Shown: piece by piece, positions 34,162 through 42,998 of the stretch
Layout of the letters: every line of letters begins with the position of its first letter
Position numbering within the stretch: position 1 is the first letter of the stretch
Assembly: GCF_030268685.1 (NCBI RefSeq)
Contig: NZ_BSRQ01000002.1
Coordinates: 62,001 to 126,000, forward strand
Direction of reading: 5' to 3'
Source of the DNA: Microtetraspora sp. NBRC 13810
GTDB lineage: Bacteria; Actinomycetota; Actinomycetes; Streptosporangiales; Streptosporangiaceae
DNA length: 64,000 bases
The notes under the pieces: model-generated
Told to the model about the DNA's origin: nothing
The model's input: the letters and a program-made list of their open reading frames with translations, nothing else
Databases searched by the model: none
Position numbers and translations under genes: made by a program

Positions 34162-35432
34162 TCCACACCCAGCCGGGCGACGGGGGTGTAGCGCAGCGGC
34201 AGGTGCTTGACCCCGGCGATGAAGTTCGACACCAGCCGGACGGGCGGCCCGGCGAGTTCGACGTCCGGCAGCCGCCAGAGGAACTCGTGGTAGAACGCCC
34301 GCAGTTGCAGCCGGGCGAAACGGGCGCCGAGGCACACGTGGGGACCGTCGCCGAAGGAAACGTGATCGTTGTCCCGCCGGGCGACGTCGAACGTCATCGG
34401 GTCGGGGAACCGCCGCTCGTCGTAGTTGGCGGCGGCGTGGAAGACGACGACCTTGTCCCCGGCGGCGATGGGCCGCCCGGCCAGCTCGGTGTCGTGCACG
34501 GCGGTGCGCCGGAAGCTGAGCACCGGCGGGTGCCAGCGCAGCATCTCCTCGATCGCCGAGTCGAGCAGCCCGGGGTCGGCGAGCAGCCTGCGGTGCTCCC
34601 CCGGGTGGCCGAGCAGCGCGATCACCCCGCCGGGCAGCGCCGAGCGCACGGTGTCGTTGCCCGCGATGACCAGCAGGAAGAAGAACATCGACAGCTCGGG
34701 GTCGCTGAGCCGCTGCCCGTCCACCTCGGCCGTGGCCAGCGCGGTCATGATGTCGTCGGCCGGGTTGCGCCGCTTGTACTCGGCGAGGGCGTGCGCGTAC
34801 TCGAACATGTCGGTGAGCATGGCCGGGGAGCGCGGGTTGACCGGTTCGCCGTTCGGGCCGCGGACCACGGTCGCGTGGTCGGGATCCTGGTAGCCGACGA
34901 CCCGGTTCGTCCACGCCAGGATCTGGCCCCGGTCCGCGGCCGGGATGCCGAGGAGGTCGGCGAGGTTCTGGATCGGGTAGTCGTCGGTCACGTCCACCGG
35001 CAGGTCGCACGCGCCGCGTTCGGCGATCTCGTCGACGAGCAGCCGGGCCCGGGTCGCGATGCCGTGCGCGAAGCGCTCGACCCGGCCGGGGGTGAACACG
35101 CCGGAGACGATCCGCCGGAGCCTGCCGTGGTCCGGCGGATCGAGGTTGAGCATCATCCGCCGGATGAACGACAGGTCGGCCGGATCGGGGTCGCGGATCT
35201 GCGTGGCGCCGGTCCAGGAGCTGTACTCGGTCGGCGACCGCAGCACCCGTACGACGTCCGCGTGCCGGGTCACCGCCCAGAAACCGGGCCCGGCCGGCCA
35301 GTCGTCGACCGCGTGCTCCTCCTGCCAGCGCACCGGCTCCTCGTCGCGCGACCGCCGGTATGTCTCATGCGGGATGCCCTGCGCGTAGATGCGCGGGTCG
35401 AACACGTTGAGCGTCGTGTTCATGTCAATCAT
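34158..35432 (-). CDS. Cytochrome P450 (CYP124/125/142-like)
   Basis: A 424-residue soluble P450. The I-helix reads VIAGNDTVRSA, where the second Thr of the usual AGNxTTR is Val. ExxR is in EEMLRWHPPVLSFRRTA and the heme loop is FGDGPHVCLGARFARLQL. The AGN..TR pattern and RRMMLNLDPPDHGRLRRIVS are typical of the CYP124/125/142 group, which oxidises terpenoid, sterol or alkyl chains. No ferredoxin is next to it. ATG 35432 is preferred because GAGGGGTG precedes it; a GTG two codons earlier is possible. It lies 21 bp after the hydrolase gene. Confidence 0.92.
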   Translation of the reverse strand: MIDMNTTLNVFDPRIYAQGIPHETYRRSRDEEPVRWQEEHAVDDWPAGPGFWAVTRHADVVRVLRSPTEYSSWTGATQIRDPDPADLSFIRRMMLNLDPPDHGRLRRIVSGVFTPGRVERFAHGIATRARLLVDEIAERGACDLPVDVTDDYPIQNLADLLGIPAADRGQILAWTNRVVGYQDPDHATVVRGPNGEPVNPRSPAMLTDMFEYAHALAEYKRRNPADDIMTALATAEVDGQRLSDPELSMFFFLLVIAGNDTVRSALPGGVIALLGHPGEHRRLLADPGLLDSAIEEMLRWHPPVLSFRRTAVHDTELAGRPIAAGDKVVVFHAAANYDERRFPDPMTFDVARRDNDHVSFGDGPHVCLGARFARLQLRAFYHEFLWRLPDVELAGPPVRLVSNFIAGVKHLPLRYTPVARLGVE

Positions 35433-35453
35433 GGGCACCCCTCGTACAGACCG

Positions 35454-36218
35454 TCAGGCGGTCAGAAAACGTTCAAGAGCCGACACAAGAGCCAACGGCG
35501 TCTCATCGATCGCGTAGTGTCCGGCGTCTGTCAGGACAAGCAGCTCGGCGTTCGGGTACCACTGCAACCAGGTGCCCCGCATGACGTCGGCGGACAGCGC
35601 CGGGTCGTGCGCGCCGGCGATGAGGAGCGCGGGCGTGGCGTTGCCCTCGACCTCCGCGTGGAAGTCGGTCCCGGCCCAGGCGTCCAGGTAGGCCCGGAAG
35701 GCGGGCGCCGCGGAGTTGCGCACGGAGGCGTCCACCATCTCGTCCAGCCACCTGGCGGGGAGCCGGTTGCCGGTGGTGAGGTCGATGATCGCCCGGCGGT
35801 TGGCGGGCTCCTCGGCCGCGCCGGCGAACAGGCCCCAGCCCTGCTCGTCGAACGGGACGCCGGAGGCCGGCACCGGGGAGACGCCGACGAGCTTGCGCAC
35901 CCGGCCCGGCGCGTCCAGCATCACCCGCTGCATCGCCGTGCCGCCCATGGAGTGGCCCACCAGGGAGAAGGTCTCCCAGCCGAGCTTGTCGGCGAGCGCG
36001 ATCACGTCCGCGGCGATCTCGGCGAGGGTGAACTCACCGGCGAGGTCACGGGCCTCGCCGTAGCCGCGGTAGTCGGGGAAGGCGTAGGTGAAGGCGTCGC
36101 CGTCCAGGTAGGGCTGGATCTTGCTGAAGGAGGTGCGGTCGCCGAACCAGCCGTGCAGCGCGATTACGCGGTGCGGCCCGGAACCGCGGACATCGTGGGG
36201 TAGGACGACGGAGGACAT
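35454..36218 (-). CDS. Alpha/beta hydrolase
   Basis: A 254-residue alpha/beta hydrolase: oxyanion-loop HGWFGDRTSF, DYRGYGEARDL, nucleophile elbow SLVGHSMGGTAMQR, an Asp in IAGAHDPALSA and the His in LTDAGHYAIDETP. The substrate is unknown; the close P450 and IclR genes suggest a shared catabolic role, perhaps hydrolysis of an ester or lactone. ATG 36218 has AAGGAGAA at 6 bp. It begins inside the 3' end of the ATPase gene (55-bp overlap), so the four minus-strand genes are likely one transcript. Confidence 0.9.
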   Translation of the reverse strand: MSSVVLPHDVRGSGPHRVIALHGWFGDRTSFSKIQPYLDGDAFTYAFPDYRGYGEARDLAGEFTLAEIAADVIALADKLGWETFSLVGHSMGGTAMQRVMLDAPGRVRKLVGVSPVPASGVPFDEQGWGLFAGAAEEPANRRAIIDLTTGNRLPARWLDEMVDASVRNSAAPAFRAYLDAWAGTDFHAEVEGNATPALLIAGAHDPALSADVMRGTWLQWYPNAELLVLTDAGHYAIDETPLALVSALERFLTA

Positions 36219-36715
36219 GGCGGATTCTCCTTCGTGTTCAGGACGCCGGTTGAGGATCGGTCAGCGAAGAACGGTTCGCCCACGCCGCCCAGGCACGCGA
36301 GGCTGAACCAGACGTACTTGCCGTCACCGCACCGGACGGCGCCCCACTGGTCGGCCTGGGCCTCGACGAGGAAGAGGCCGCGGCCGCTCTCGGCGAAGAA
36401 GTCGGGCGTCCGGGGCCGGGGCAGGGTCGGGTCGGGGTCGCACACGGCCAGCCAGACGACACTGGAACCCGCCCGCACGTTGATCCTTATGCCGGAGACG
36501 TCGCGGGCGGCCGGGGCCGCGTGCTGGACGGCGTTGGTGACCAGCTCGCTGGTCAGTTCCGCGATCGTCGCCTCGTCGGCTGCGTTTAGGCGCAGGTCCC
36601 AGGAGGCGAGCATCGCCGTCACCCACCGCCGGGCGACCGAGGAGGCGACCGGCGAGCAGGGGAGGTCGCACCAGCGGGAGAGCTGCCTGCCGCGGAGTTC
36701 GCTGACGTCGTTCAC
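36164..36715 (-). CDS. RsbW-like ATP-binding protein with a C-terminal extension
   Basis: A 183-residue GHKL ATPase. The N-box is TSELVTNAVQHAAP, G1 is VCDPDPTLPRPRTPDFF, and the G2/lid region is ESGRGLFLVEAQADQWG with final GKYVWFSLAC. The fold normally ends there at about residue 142. The remaining 40 residues (GGVGEPFFADRSS ... PGRTA) run on into the ribosome-binding region and start of the hydrolase gene and may be a by-product of a shifted stop codon. Partners are unknown; there is no STAS or sigma gene nearby. The start is GTG 36715. Confidence 0.82.
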   Translation of the reverse strand: MNDVSELRGRQLSRWCDLPCSPVASSVARRWVTAMLASWDLRLNAADEATIAELTSELVTNAVQHAAPAARDVSGIRINVRAGSSVVWLAVCDPDPTLPRPRTPDFFAESGRGLFLVEAQADQWGAVRCGDGKYVWFSLACLGGVGEPFFADRSSTGVLNTKENPPCPPSSYPTMSAVPGRTA

Positions 36716-37178
36716 GAGGCGCTCGCTCCGGCCGGCGCTAACAGCTCGCGACGGTACTCCGGGCGGGCGCCGGTGCGGGGTCCCGGACCGGCGTCGCCGT
36801 TCACGCGGCGCCCCGGCGGGCTGGGTCGGATCCGGCTGCGGGTGTCAGGCGACGGCTCACGAACACGGCGTGGACTTCTCCCGAGATGCCCACATAATGG
36901 GCACAGTGGTCAAAAGATGGGCGTGCAGTGAGGAAAGCATCCGGCCGGAACAAGCCCGTTGTCAACGCGAATGACAGAAGATGTCGATCTTTCTTGTCGG
37001 CGGCGTGCCACCCCCTCCCACAGGGCCCCGGAAGACCGGACACGCAGCACGATCCGGGCAGGCACCGCCCCCTTGCCGAGGGGCGGATGCACGGCCACCG
37101 GACGACCATTTCCGCGACACGGGGCGGCCCTCCCCATGGAAGAGCCCCTTCACCGGTACGGCCGGGCGACCGGCGCAC
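36716..37178. other. 463-bp gap without a convincing gene
   Basis: Short frames exist on both strands, but all are rich in Arg/Pro/Cys with no domain or ribosome site and show no codon-position bias, so I leave them out. The stretch presumably carries the promoter of the ATPase/hydrolase/P450 operon and the distal part of the ribose promoter. Confidence 0.5.
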
Positions 37179-37194
37179 TGTGACACAAGTCACA
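37179..37194. promoter_or_regulatory. CRP-like site upstream of the ribose operon
   Basis: TGTGACACAAGTCACA matches the classical TGTGA-N6-TCACA pattern exactly, and the symmetry extends one more base (CTGTGAC-ACAA-GTCACAG). It ends about 20 bp before the first RbsR operator. Positive control of ribose uptake by a CRP-family protein is a reasonable inference. Confidence 0.65.
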
Positions 37195-37213
37195 GTTTGA
37201 TGAGTTTACATCC

Positions 37214-37229
37214 ATGTAATCGATTACAT
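37214..37229. promoter_or_regulatory. Ribose operator O1 (LacI-family palindrome)
   Basis: ATGTAATCGATTACAT is a perfect 16-bp palindrome with the central CG of LacI-family sites, strikingly A+T-rich. It lies 32 bp before rbsR. Confidence 0.85.
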
Positions 37230-37235
37230 ACCCTC

Positions 37236-37251
37236 GTGAAATCGATTACAT
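37236..37251. promoter_or_regulatory. Ribose operator O2 (LacI-family palindrome)
   Basis: GTGAAATCGATTACAT shares the core AATCGATTACAT with O1. Its centre is 22 bp from that of O1, two helical turns, so two RbsR dimers would bind the same face. It abuts the GGAGGG ribosome site of rbsR. Confidence 0.85.
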
Positions 37252-37260
37252 GGAGGGCCG

Positions 37261-38268
37261 GTGGCTCGTATCAAGGACGTCGCCGCGTACGCGGGTGTAT
37301 CCGTCGCGACGGTCTCCCGCGTGCTCAACAGCAACCCCTCGGTCACCGCGGAGACCCGCGACCGGGTCTACGCCGCGATGACCGCGCTGAACTACCGGCC
37401 CAACGCGGTCGCCCGGTCGCTGCGCACCGAGGCCACCAGGACGCTCGGGCTGATCATCGGGGACATCCTCAACCCCTTCTTCACCGAACTCGCGCGGGCG
37501 GTCGAGGACGAGGCCCGCGAAGCCGGGTACACCGTCGTCATCGGCAACGCCGACGAGCGGGCCGACCAGCAGGACCACTACGTGCGCACCCTGCTGGAGC
37601 AGCGGGTGGACGGGCTGCTGATCTGCCCCACGGCCGAGGTGACCCCGCTGGTGGAGGAGCTGGCCGGCGGGGACCTGCCGCTGGTCTTCCTGGACCGGAC
37701 GCTGCCCGGGATGGAGGTGCCCTCGGTCCGGGTGGACGGCACCGGGGCCATCACCGAGCTCGTCGCCCACCTGCGCGCGCTCGGCCACCTGCGGGTGGCC
37801 TTCGTCTCCGGCCCCGGCACGCTGTCCACCGGCCGGGAGCGCACCGAGGCGTTCCTCGCCGCCGCGTCCGCCAACGGCCTCGACGTCCCCGCGGAGTACG
37901 TCCGGGTGGGCGACTTCCGCGCGGGCAGCGGCCAGGCGCTCACCTCGGCGCTCCTCGACCTCCCGGAACCACCCGAAGTGATCTTCCTGGGCGACAACCT
38001 GATGGCGCTCGGCGCCCTCGACGAGATCCGGAAGCGGGGACTGCGGGTCCCGGACGACATCGCGCTGGCCTCCTTCGACGACGTGCCGTGGTTCGCGCAC
38101 ACCCACCCGCCGATCACCGCGATCAGCCAGCCGACGGCGGAGCTGGGCCGGCGCGCGGTGCGGGTGATCCTCGGCCGCCTGCGCGGCGAACCCGCCGAGT
38201 CGGTGGTGCTGCCCGCCGTCCTCACCGTCCGCGAGTCGTGCGGCGAGGCAGGAAGGGTCGCCCTGTGA
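37261..38268 (+). CDS. rbsR: LacI-family repressor of the ribose operon
   Basis: A 335-residue LacI-family protein. The N-terminal HTH is ARIKDVAAYAGVSVATVSRV with the hinge helix NYRPNAVARSLRTEATRTLG, followed by a periplasmic-binding-protein-like domain (LIIGDILNPFFTELARAVED ... FDDVPWFAHTHPPITAISQP). It is the first gene of an rbs operon and so most likely senses ribose. GTG 37261 has GGAGGG, and two operator-like palindromes lie within the preceding 47 bp, indicating autorepression. Its stop overlaps rbsA by four bases. Confidence 0.94.
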   Translation: MARIKDVAAYAGVSVATVSRVLNSNPSVTAETRDRVYAAMTALNYRPNAVARSLRTEATRTLGLIIGDILNPFFTELARAVEDEAREAGYTVVIGNADERADQQDHYVRTLLEQRVDGLLICPTAEVTPLVEELAGGDLPLVFLDRTLPGMEVPSVRVDGTGAITELVAHLRALGHLRVAFVSGPGTLSTGRERTEAFLAAASANGLDVPAEYVRVGDFRAGSGQALTSALLDLPEPPEVIFLGDNLMALGALDEIRKRGLRVPDDIALASFDDVPWFAHTHPPITAISQPTAELGRRAVRVILGRLRGEPAESVVLPAVLTVRESCGEAGRVAL

Positions 38269-39773
38269 ACGGAGCCGAGGAGATCCTCCGGGTCGAAGGA
38301 CTGGGCAAGACCTTCCCCGGCGTGGTCGCACTGGACGGCGTGGACTTCGATCTGCGGGCGGGCGAGGTCCACGTCCTGCTCGGGGAGAACGGCGCGGGCA
38401 AGAGCACGCTCATCAAGATGCTGTCCGGCGCCTACCAGCCCGACGCGGGCCGCATCCTGCTCGACGGCTCCCCCGTGCACATCCGCACGGCGGCCGAGGC
38501 GCGGCGGCTCGGCATCGCCACCATCTACCAGGAGTTCAACCTGGTCCCGCAGCTCACCGTCGCGGAGAACCTCGCGCTCGGCCGGCCGCCGCGCAGGTTC
38601 GGGTTCGTGGACACCCGGCGCATGCACGACCAGGCCAGGGAACTGCTGGACCGGGTCGGCATCGACGTCGACCCGCGCGCCCGGGTGGCCGAGCTCGGCA
38701 TCGCCCGGATGCAGATGGTGGAGATCGCCAAGGCGCTCGCCCTCGACGCCCGCGTCCTGATCATGGACGAACCGACCGCCGTGCTGACCACCGGCGAGGT
38801 CGAACGGCTCTTCACCATGGTCCGCCAGCTCCGCGACCGGGGGGTGGCGATCGTCTTCATCACCCACCACCTGGAGGAGATCGCCCGGCTCGGCGACCGG
38901 GTGACCGTGCTGCGGGACGGCAGGTCGGTGCGCGAGGTGCCCGCGACGACGCCCCAGGACGAGCTGGTCCGGCTCATGGTGGGCCGTCCCATCGACCAGC
39001 AGTATCCGCGCGCCGCCGGCGACCCCGGCGCCCCCCTGCTCAAGGTGAGCGGCCTCACCCGGGCCGGCGCCTTCGCCGGCGTGTCCTTCGAGATCCGCGC
39101 CGGAGAGGTCGTCGGGCTCGCCGGGCTGGTCGGCGCCGGCCGTACCGAGGTGGCGCGGGCGGTCTTCGGCGCCGACCCGTACGACTCGGGCGAGGTGCTC
39201 ATGGACGGCCGCCCGCTGCCGCGGACGAACGTGCGCGCCGCCATGGAGGCCGGGCTCGGCCTGGTCCCCGAGGACCGCAAGGGCCAGGGGCTCGTGCTCG
39301 GCGCCGACGTCGCGGAGAACCTCGGCCTGGTCACCCTCAGCCGCTCCGGCAGGGGCGGCTTCGTCGACCGGGCCGGCCGGCGGAAGGAGGCCGGCGAGGT
39401 GGCGGGCCGGCTGGGCGTGCGGATGAGCAACCTCGGCCAGGAGGTCCGCACGCTCTCCGGCGGCAACCAACAGAAGATCGTGATCGGCAAGTGGCTGCTC
39501 GCCGACGCCCGCGTGCTCATCCTCGACGAGCCCACGCGCGGCATCGACGTCGGAGCCAAGGTCGAGATCTACCAACTGATCAATTCGCTGACCGCCTCGG
39601 GACACGCGGTGCTCATGATCTCCAGCGACCTGCCGGAGATCCTCGGGATGAGCGATCGGGTCCTGGTCATGGCGAGGGGCAGGCTCGTCGGCGAGCTCGA
39701 CGCCGCCCAGGCGACCCAGGACGCCGTGATGGCCCTCGCCGTCACCGAGGTGGAGGAGACCCGTGTCCACTAA
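38265..39773 (+). CDS. rbsA: Ribose ABC transporter ATP-binding protein (double ATPase)
   Basis: A 502-residue sugar ABC ATPase with two nucleotide-binding halves. The first has Walker A GENGAGKST, Q-loop YQEFNLVPQ and Walker B VLIMDEPTAV, with a degenerate signature (IARMQMVEIAKAL in place of LSxGxxQ). The second has GLVGAGRTE, signature LSGGNQQKIVIGKW and Walker B VLILDEPTRGID. As in other RbsA/XylG/MglA proteins, only one site is expected to be fully active. GTG 38265 overlaps the rbsR stop (GTGA) and its 3' end overlaps rbsC by 11 bp. Confidence 0.95.
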   Translation: MNGAEEILRVEGLGKTFPGVVALDGVDFDLRAGEVHVLLGENGAGKSTLIKMLSGAYQPDAGRILLDGSPVHIRTAAEARRLGIATIYQEFNLVPQLTVAENLALGRPPRRFGFVDTRRMHDQARELLDRVGIDVDPRARVAELGIARMQMVEIAKALALDARVLIMDEPTAVLTTGEVERLFTMVRQLRDRGVAIVFITHHLEEIARLGDRVTVLRDGRSVREVPATTPQDELVRLMVGRPIDQQYPRAAGDPGAPLLKVSGLTRAGAFAGVSFEIRAGEVVGLAGLVGAGRTEVARAVFGADPYDSGEVLMDGRPLPRTNVRAAMEAGLGLVPEDRKGQGLVLGADVAENLGLVTLSRSGRGGFVDRAGRRKEAGEVAGRLGVRMSNLGQEVRTLSGGNQQKIVIGKWLLADARVLILDEPTRGIDVGAKVEIYQLINSLTASGHAVLMISSDLPEILGMSDRVLVMARGRLVGELDAAQATQDAVMALAVTEVEETRVH

Positions 39774-40725
39774 CGTGCTCACCAGGCGACCGGCGGTGCG
39801 GAGCCTCCTCGCCGAGAACGGCGCCCTCGGCGCGCTGATCGTGCTGGCGGTCGCGCTGTCGCTGCTGTCGCCCGACTTCCTGACCGTGACCAACCTGCTC
39901 AACGTGGGCGTGCAGGCCGCGGTCACCGCGATCCTCGCGTTCGGCGCGACGTTCGTCATCATCACCGCGGGGATCGACCTGTCGGTGGGCGCCGTCGCCG
40001 CGCTGTCCGCGATCGTGCTCGCCTGGACGGCCACCGAGGCCGGGCTCCCCTGGCCGGTGGCCACCGTGGTCGCCCTGGTCGTCGGGCTCGCCTGCGGCCT
40101 GGTCAACGCGGCCCTGATCGCGTACGGCAAGCTGCCGCCGTTCATCGCCACGCTGGCCATGCTCGGCGTGGCGAGAGGGCTGGCCCTGGTCGTCTCGCAG
40201 GGCAGCCCGATCACCATGCCGGACGCGGTGTCCCACCTCGGCGACACGATCGGCGGCTACCTCCCGGTGCCGGTGCTGGTCATGGCGCTGATGGGGATCA
40301 TCGCGGCGGTGATCCTGAACCGCACCTACCCGGGCCGCGCGATGTACGCCATCGGCGGCAACGAGGAGGCCGCCCGGCTGTCCGGCATCGCGGTCAACCG
40401 GCAGAAGCTCGTCACCTACGCGCTGTCCGGCGTCTTCGCCGCGGTGGCCGGCATCGTGCTGGCCAGCCGCCTCGCCTCCGCGCAGCCCCAGGCGGCCTCC
40501 GGCTACGAGCTGGACGCCATCGCCGCCGTGGTGATCGGCGGGGCCAGCCTGTCGGGCGGCAAGGGCCGGGCGTTCGGCACGCTGGTCGGGGCGCTGATCC
40601 TGGCCGTGCTGCGCAACGGCCTGAACCTGCTGTCCGTCTCGTCCTTCTGGCAGCAGGTCGTCATCGGAGTGGTGATCGCGCTGGCCGTTCTGCTCGACAC
40701 GTTGCGCCGGCGCGGCGCCAACTGA
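39763..40725 (+). CDS. rbsC: Ribose ABC transporter permease
   Basis: A 320-residue integral membrane permease of the BPD_transp_2 family with 8-10 hydrophobic helices. Characteristic stretches are LLNVGVQAAVTAILAFGATF, VIITAGIDLSVGAVAALSAI, GKLPPFIATLAMLGVARGLA and the cytoplasmic coupling region GGNEEAARLSGIAVNRQKLV. The end, SFWQQVVIGVVIALAVLLDT, is also typical. It pairs with itself and RbsA to form the ribose channel. GTG 39763 lies inside the rbsA 3' end. Confidence 0.95.
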   Translation: MSTNVLTRRPAVRSLLAENGALGALIVLAVALSLLSPDFLTVTNLLNVGVQAAVTAILAFGATFVIITAGIDLSVGAVAALSAIVLAWTATEAGLPWPVATVVALVVGLACGLVNAALIAYGKLPPFIATLAMLGVARGLALVVSQGSPITMPDAVSHLGDTIGGYLPVPVLVMALMGIIAAVILNRTYPGRAMYAIGGNEEAARLSGIAVNRQKLVTYALSGVFAAVAGIVLASRLASAQPQAASGYELDAIAAVVIGGASLSGGKGRAFGTLVGALILAVLRNGLNLLSVSSFWQQVVIGVVIALAVLLDTLRRRGAN

Positions 40726-40762
40726 AACCCGAAGATCAACCCACAGCAAGAAGGTGACCACC

Positions 40763-41725
40763 ATGCGCATCCCCGCCCTCGTCGTGGCCGGAGCGGCACT
40801 CGCCCTCGGCCTCACCGCCTGCGGCTCCGGTTCCTCCTCGACCGGGTCCGCCGACGCCGGCGGCTCCGGCGGCTCCGGCTCGGGGGTGAAGATCGGCATG
40901 TCGATCTCCACCCTGAACAACCCGTACTTCGTGCAGCTGCGCGACGGCGCCGAGGCCGAGGCGAAGAAGCTGGGCGTCACGCTGACCGTGACCGACGCCC
41001 AGAACGACGCCTCCCAGCAGGTCAACCAGGTACAGAACTTCACCAGCCAGGCGATGAAGGCGATCATCCTCAACCCGGTCGACTCCGACGCCGCCGCGCC
41101 CGCCGCCAAGCTCGCCGAGCGGTCCAGCATCCCGGTGGTGGCGGTGGACCGCGGCGTCAACAACGCCTCGGTGGCGCAGACGGTGGCCTCCGACAACGTG
41201 GCCGGCGGGAAGCTCGCCGCCGAGGAGCTGGCCAAGCAGCTCGCGGAGAAGGGCAAGGTCGTCGTCCTGCAGGGCGTGGCCGGCACCTCCGCCTCCCGGG
41301 ACCGCGGCCAGGGCTTCACCGAGGGCATCAAGGCATACCCCGGCATCCAGGTCGTCGCCCAGCAGCCCGCGGACTTCGACCGCACCAAGGGCCTGGACGT
41401 CATGACGAACCTGCTCCAGTCGCACCCCGACCTCACCGGCGTCTTCGCCGAGAACGACGAGATGGCGCTCGGCGCGATCAAGGCCCTGGGCGCGAAGGCC
41501 GGCAAGGAGGTCAAGGTGGTGGCCTTCGACGGCACCCCGGACGGCCTGAAGGCCATCCAGGACGGCACCCTCGGCGCGAGCGTCGCCCAGCAGCCGGCCC
41601 TCCTCGGCCAGCAGGCCGTGCAGAACGCGGTCAAGGCCGCGCAGGGCCAGACGCTGGAGGCCACGGTGAACGTGCCGGTGAAGATCGCGAACAAGGACAA
41701 CGTCGCCGAGTTCGCCACCTCATGA
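40763..41725 (+). CDS. rbsB: Ribose-binding lipoprotein of the ABC transporter
   Basis: A 320-residue substrate-binding lipoprotein. The signal peptide ends in the lipobox LTAC (ALGLTACGSGSSS), followed by a Gly/Ser linker and a type I periplasmic-binding fold: IGMSISTLNNPYFVQLRDGA, ILNPVDSDAAAPAAK, VDRGVNNASVAQTVASDNVA, FAENDEMALGAIKALG and VAFDGTPDGLKAIQDG. These residues correspond to the ribose pocket of E. coli RbsB. Start ATG 40763 is preceded by AAGAAGG. Its TGA overlaps the rbsK ATG by four bases. Confidence 0.95.
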   Translation: MRIPALVVAGAALALGLTACGSGSSSTGSADAGGSGGSGSGVKIGMSISTLNNPYFVQLRDGAEAEAKKLGVTLTVTDAQNDASQQVNQVQNFTSQAMKAIILNPVDSDAAAPAAKLAERSSIPVVAVDRGVNNASVAQTVASDNVAGGKLAAEELAKQLAEKGKVVVLQGVAGTSASRDRGQGFTEGIKAYPGIQVVAQQPADFDRTKGLDVMTNLLQSHPDLTGVFAENDEMALGAIKALGAKAGKEVKVVAFDGTPDGLKAIQDGTLGASVAQQPALLGQQAVQNAVKAAQGQTLEATVNVPVKIANKDNVAEFATS

Positions 41726-42612
41726 CGCCGTCGTACGACGTGGTGGTGGCCGGGTCGGTGAACGCGGACCTCGTCGTGCGGGTGGCGCGGCGGCCGGGGC
41801 CGGGTGAGACCGTCCTCGGCTCGGACCTGGCGACGTTCCCCGGCGGCAAGGGCGCGAACCAGGCGGTGGCCGCGGCCCGGCTCGGCGCGCGGACGGCGTT
41901 CCTCGGCCGGGTCGGCTCGGACGCGCACGGCCGGCTGCTGCGCGAGTCGCTGGCCCGCGACGGCGTGGACCTGCGGCACCTGCGGGAGACCGACGGGCCG
42001 AGCGGCGTCGCGCTGATCACCGTGGGCCCCGGGGGCGACAACAGCATCATCGTCTCCCCCGGCGCGAACGGCAGGCTGGACGCCGAGGACGTGGCGGAGG
42101 CGGACGGCCTGCTGCGCTCGGCCCGGGTCGTCTCGCTGCAACTGGAGATCCCGCTGCCCGCCGTGCTCGCCGCGGCGCGGGCGGCCCGCCGGGTGGTGTT
42201 CAACCTCTCCCCGCCCGCCCCGGTGCCGGCCGAACTGCTGGCGCGCTGCGACCCGCTGGTGGTCAACGAGCACGAGGCCGCCTTCGTGCTCGGGGACACC
42301 GGGTCGCCCGTACGGCTGGCACGGGCGCTGCTCGCGCTCGGCCCGCGGTCGGTCGTGATCACGCTGGGCGCCGAGGGCGCGGTCGCCGCCGGACGCGACG
42401 GCGACGTCACCGCGATCCCGAGTCCCCGGGTCGAGGCCGTGGACACCACGGGCGCCGGGGACGCGTTCACCGGCGCGCTCGCCTGGCGGCTGGCCAGGGG
42501 CGACAAGCTGCCCGACGCCACGGCGTTCGCGGCCCGGGTGGGCGCGGCGACCGTGCGGCGGCCCGGCGCCCAGAGTTCGTATCCGCGGCTGACCGAGGTG
42601 GAGGGCCTGTGA
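41722..42612 (+). CDS. rbsK: Ribokinase
   Basis: A 296-residue PfkB-family sugar kinase. N-terminal VVVAGSVNADLVVRV and GGKGANQAVAAARLGARTAF are characteristic of ribokinases, and the C-terminal anion-hole and base motif is DTTGAGDAFTGALAWRLARG. It phosphorylates ribose at O5 after import. ATG 41722 overlaps the rbsB stop, and its own stop overlaps rbsD by four bases. Confidence 0.95.
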   Translation: MTPSYDVVVAGSVNADLVVRVARRPGPGETVLGSDLATFPGGKGANQAVAAARLGARTAFLGRVGSDAHGRLLRESLARDGVDLRHLRETDGPSGVALITVGPGGDNSIIVSPGANGRLDAEDVAEADGLLRSARVVSLQLEIPLPAVLAAARAARRVVFNLSPPAPVPAELLARCDPLVVNEHEAAFVLGDTGSPVRLARALLALGPRSVVITLGAEGAVAAGRDGDVTAIPSPRVEAVDTTGAGDAFTGALAWRLARGDKLPDATAFAARVGAATVRRPGAQSSYPRLTEVEGL

Positions 42613-42998
42613 AGCGTTCGGGGATCATCAACGCCGCCCTGGCCGGGGCGATCGCGCGGCTGGGCCACACCGACGAGGTGCTGGTCTGCGACAGCGGGAT
42701 GCCGCTGCCGCCCGGCGCCAACGTGGTGGACCTCGCCTTCCTGCCGGGGATCCCGTCCTTCGCCGACGTCCTCGACGGCCTCCTCGCCGAGATCGTGGTG
42801 GAGGGCGCCACGGCGGCGCAGGAGGTGCGCACCGCCAACCCGGCCTGCGCCGCCCTGCTCGCCGAACGCCTGACGGACCCGGTCTACGTGCCGCACGAGG
42901 ACCTCAAACGGCTCAGCCACCGGGCCAGGCTGGTCATCCGCACCGGCGAGGCGCACCCGTACGCCAACGTGATCCTCCGGTGCGGCGTCACGTTCTGA
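42609..42998 (+). CDS. rbsD: D-ribose pyranase
   Basis: The 129 residues are normal for RbsD. MKRSGIINAALAGAIARLGH carries the conserved catalytic His, followed by DEVLVCDSGMPLPPG and the C-terminal LVIRTGEAHPYANVILRCGV. It equilibrates the pyranose form taken up with the furanose form used by ribokinase. This is the last gene of rbsRACBKD; all junctions within the operon except rbsC-rbsB overlap. Its 3' end overlaps the convergent tetR gene by 11 bp. Confidence 0.95.
   Translation: MKRSGIINAALAGAIARLGHTDEVLVCDSGMPLPPGANVVDLAFLPGIPSFADVLDGLLAEIVVEGATAAQEVRTANPACAALLAERLTDPVYVPHEDLKRLSHRARLVIRTGEAHPYANVILRCGVTF

Noticed and set aside
36801-37193. 130-codon minus-strand frame in the gap before rbsR
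   Set aside because: Its product is rich in Arg, Pro and Cys, it crosses the CRP-like site, and it lacks any ribosome site or known motif.
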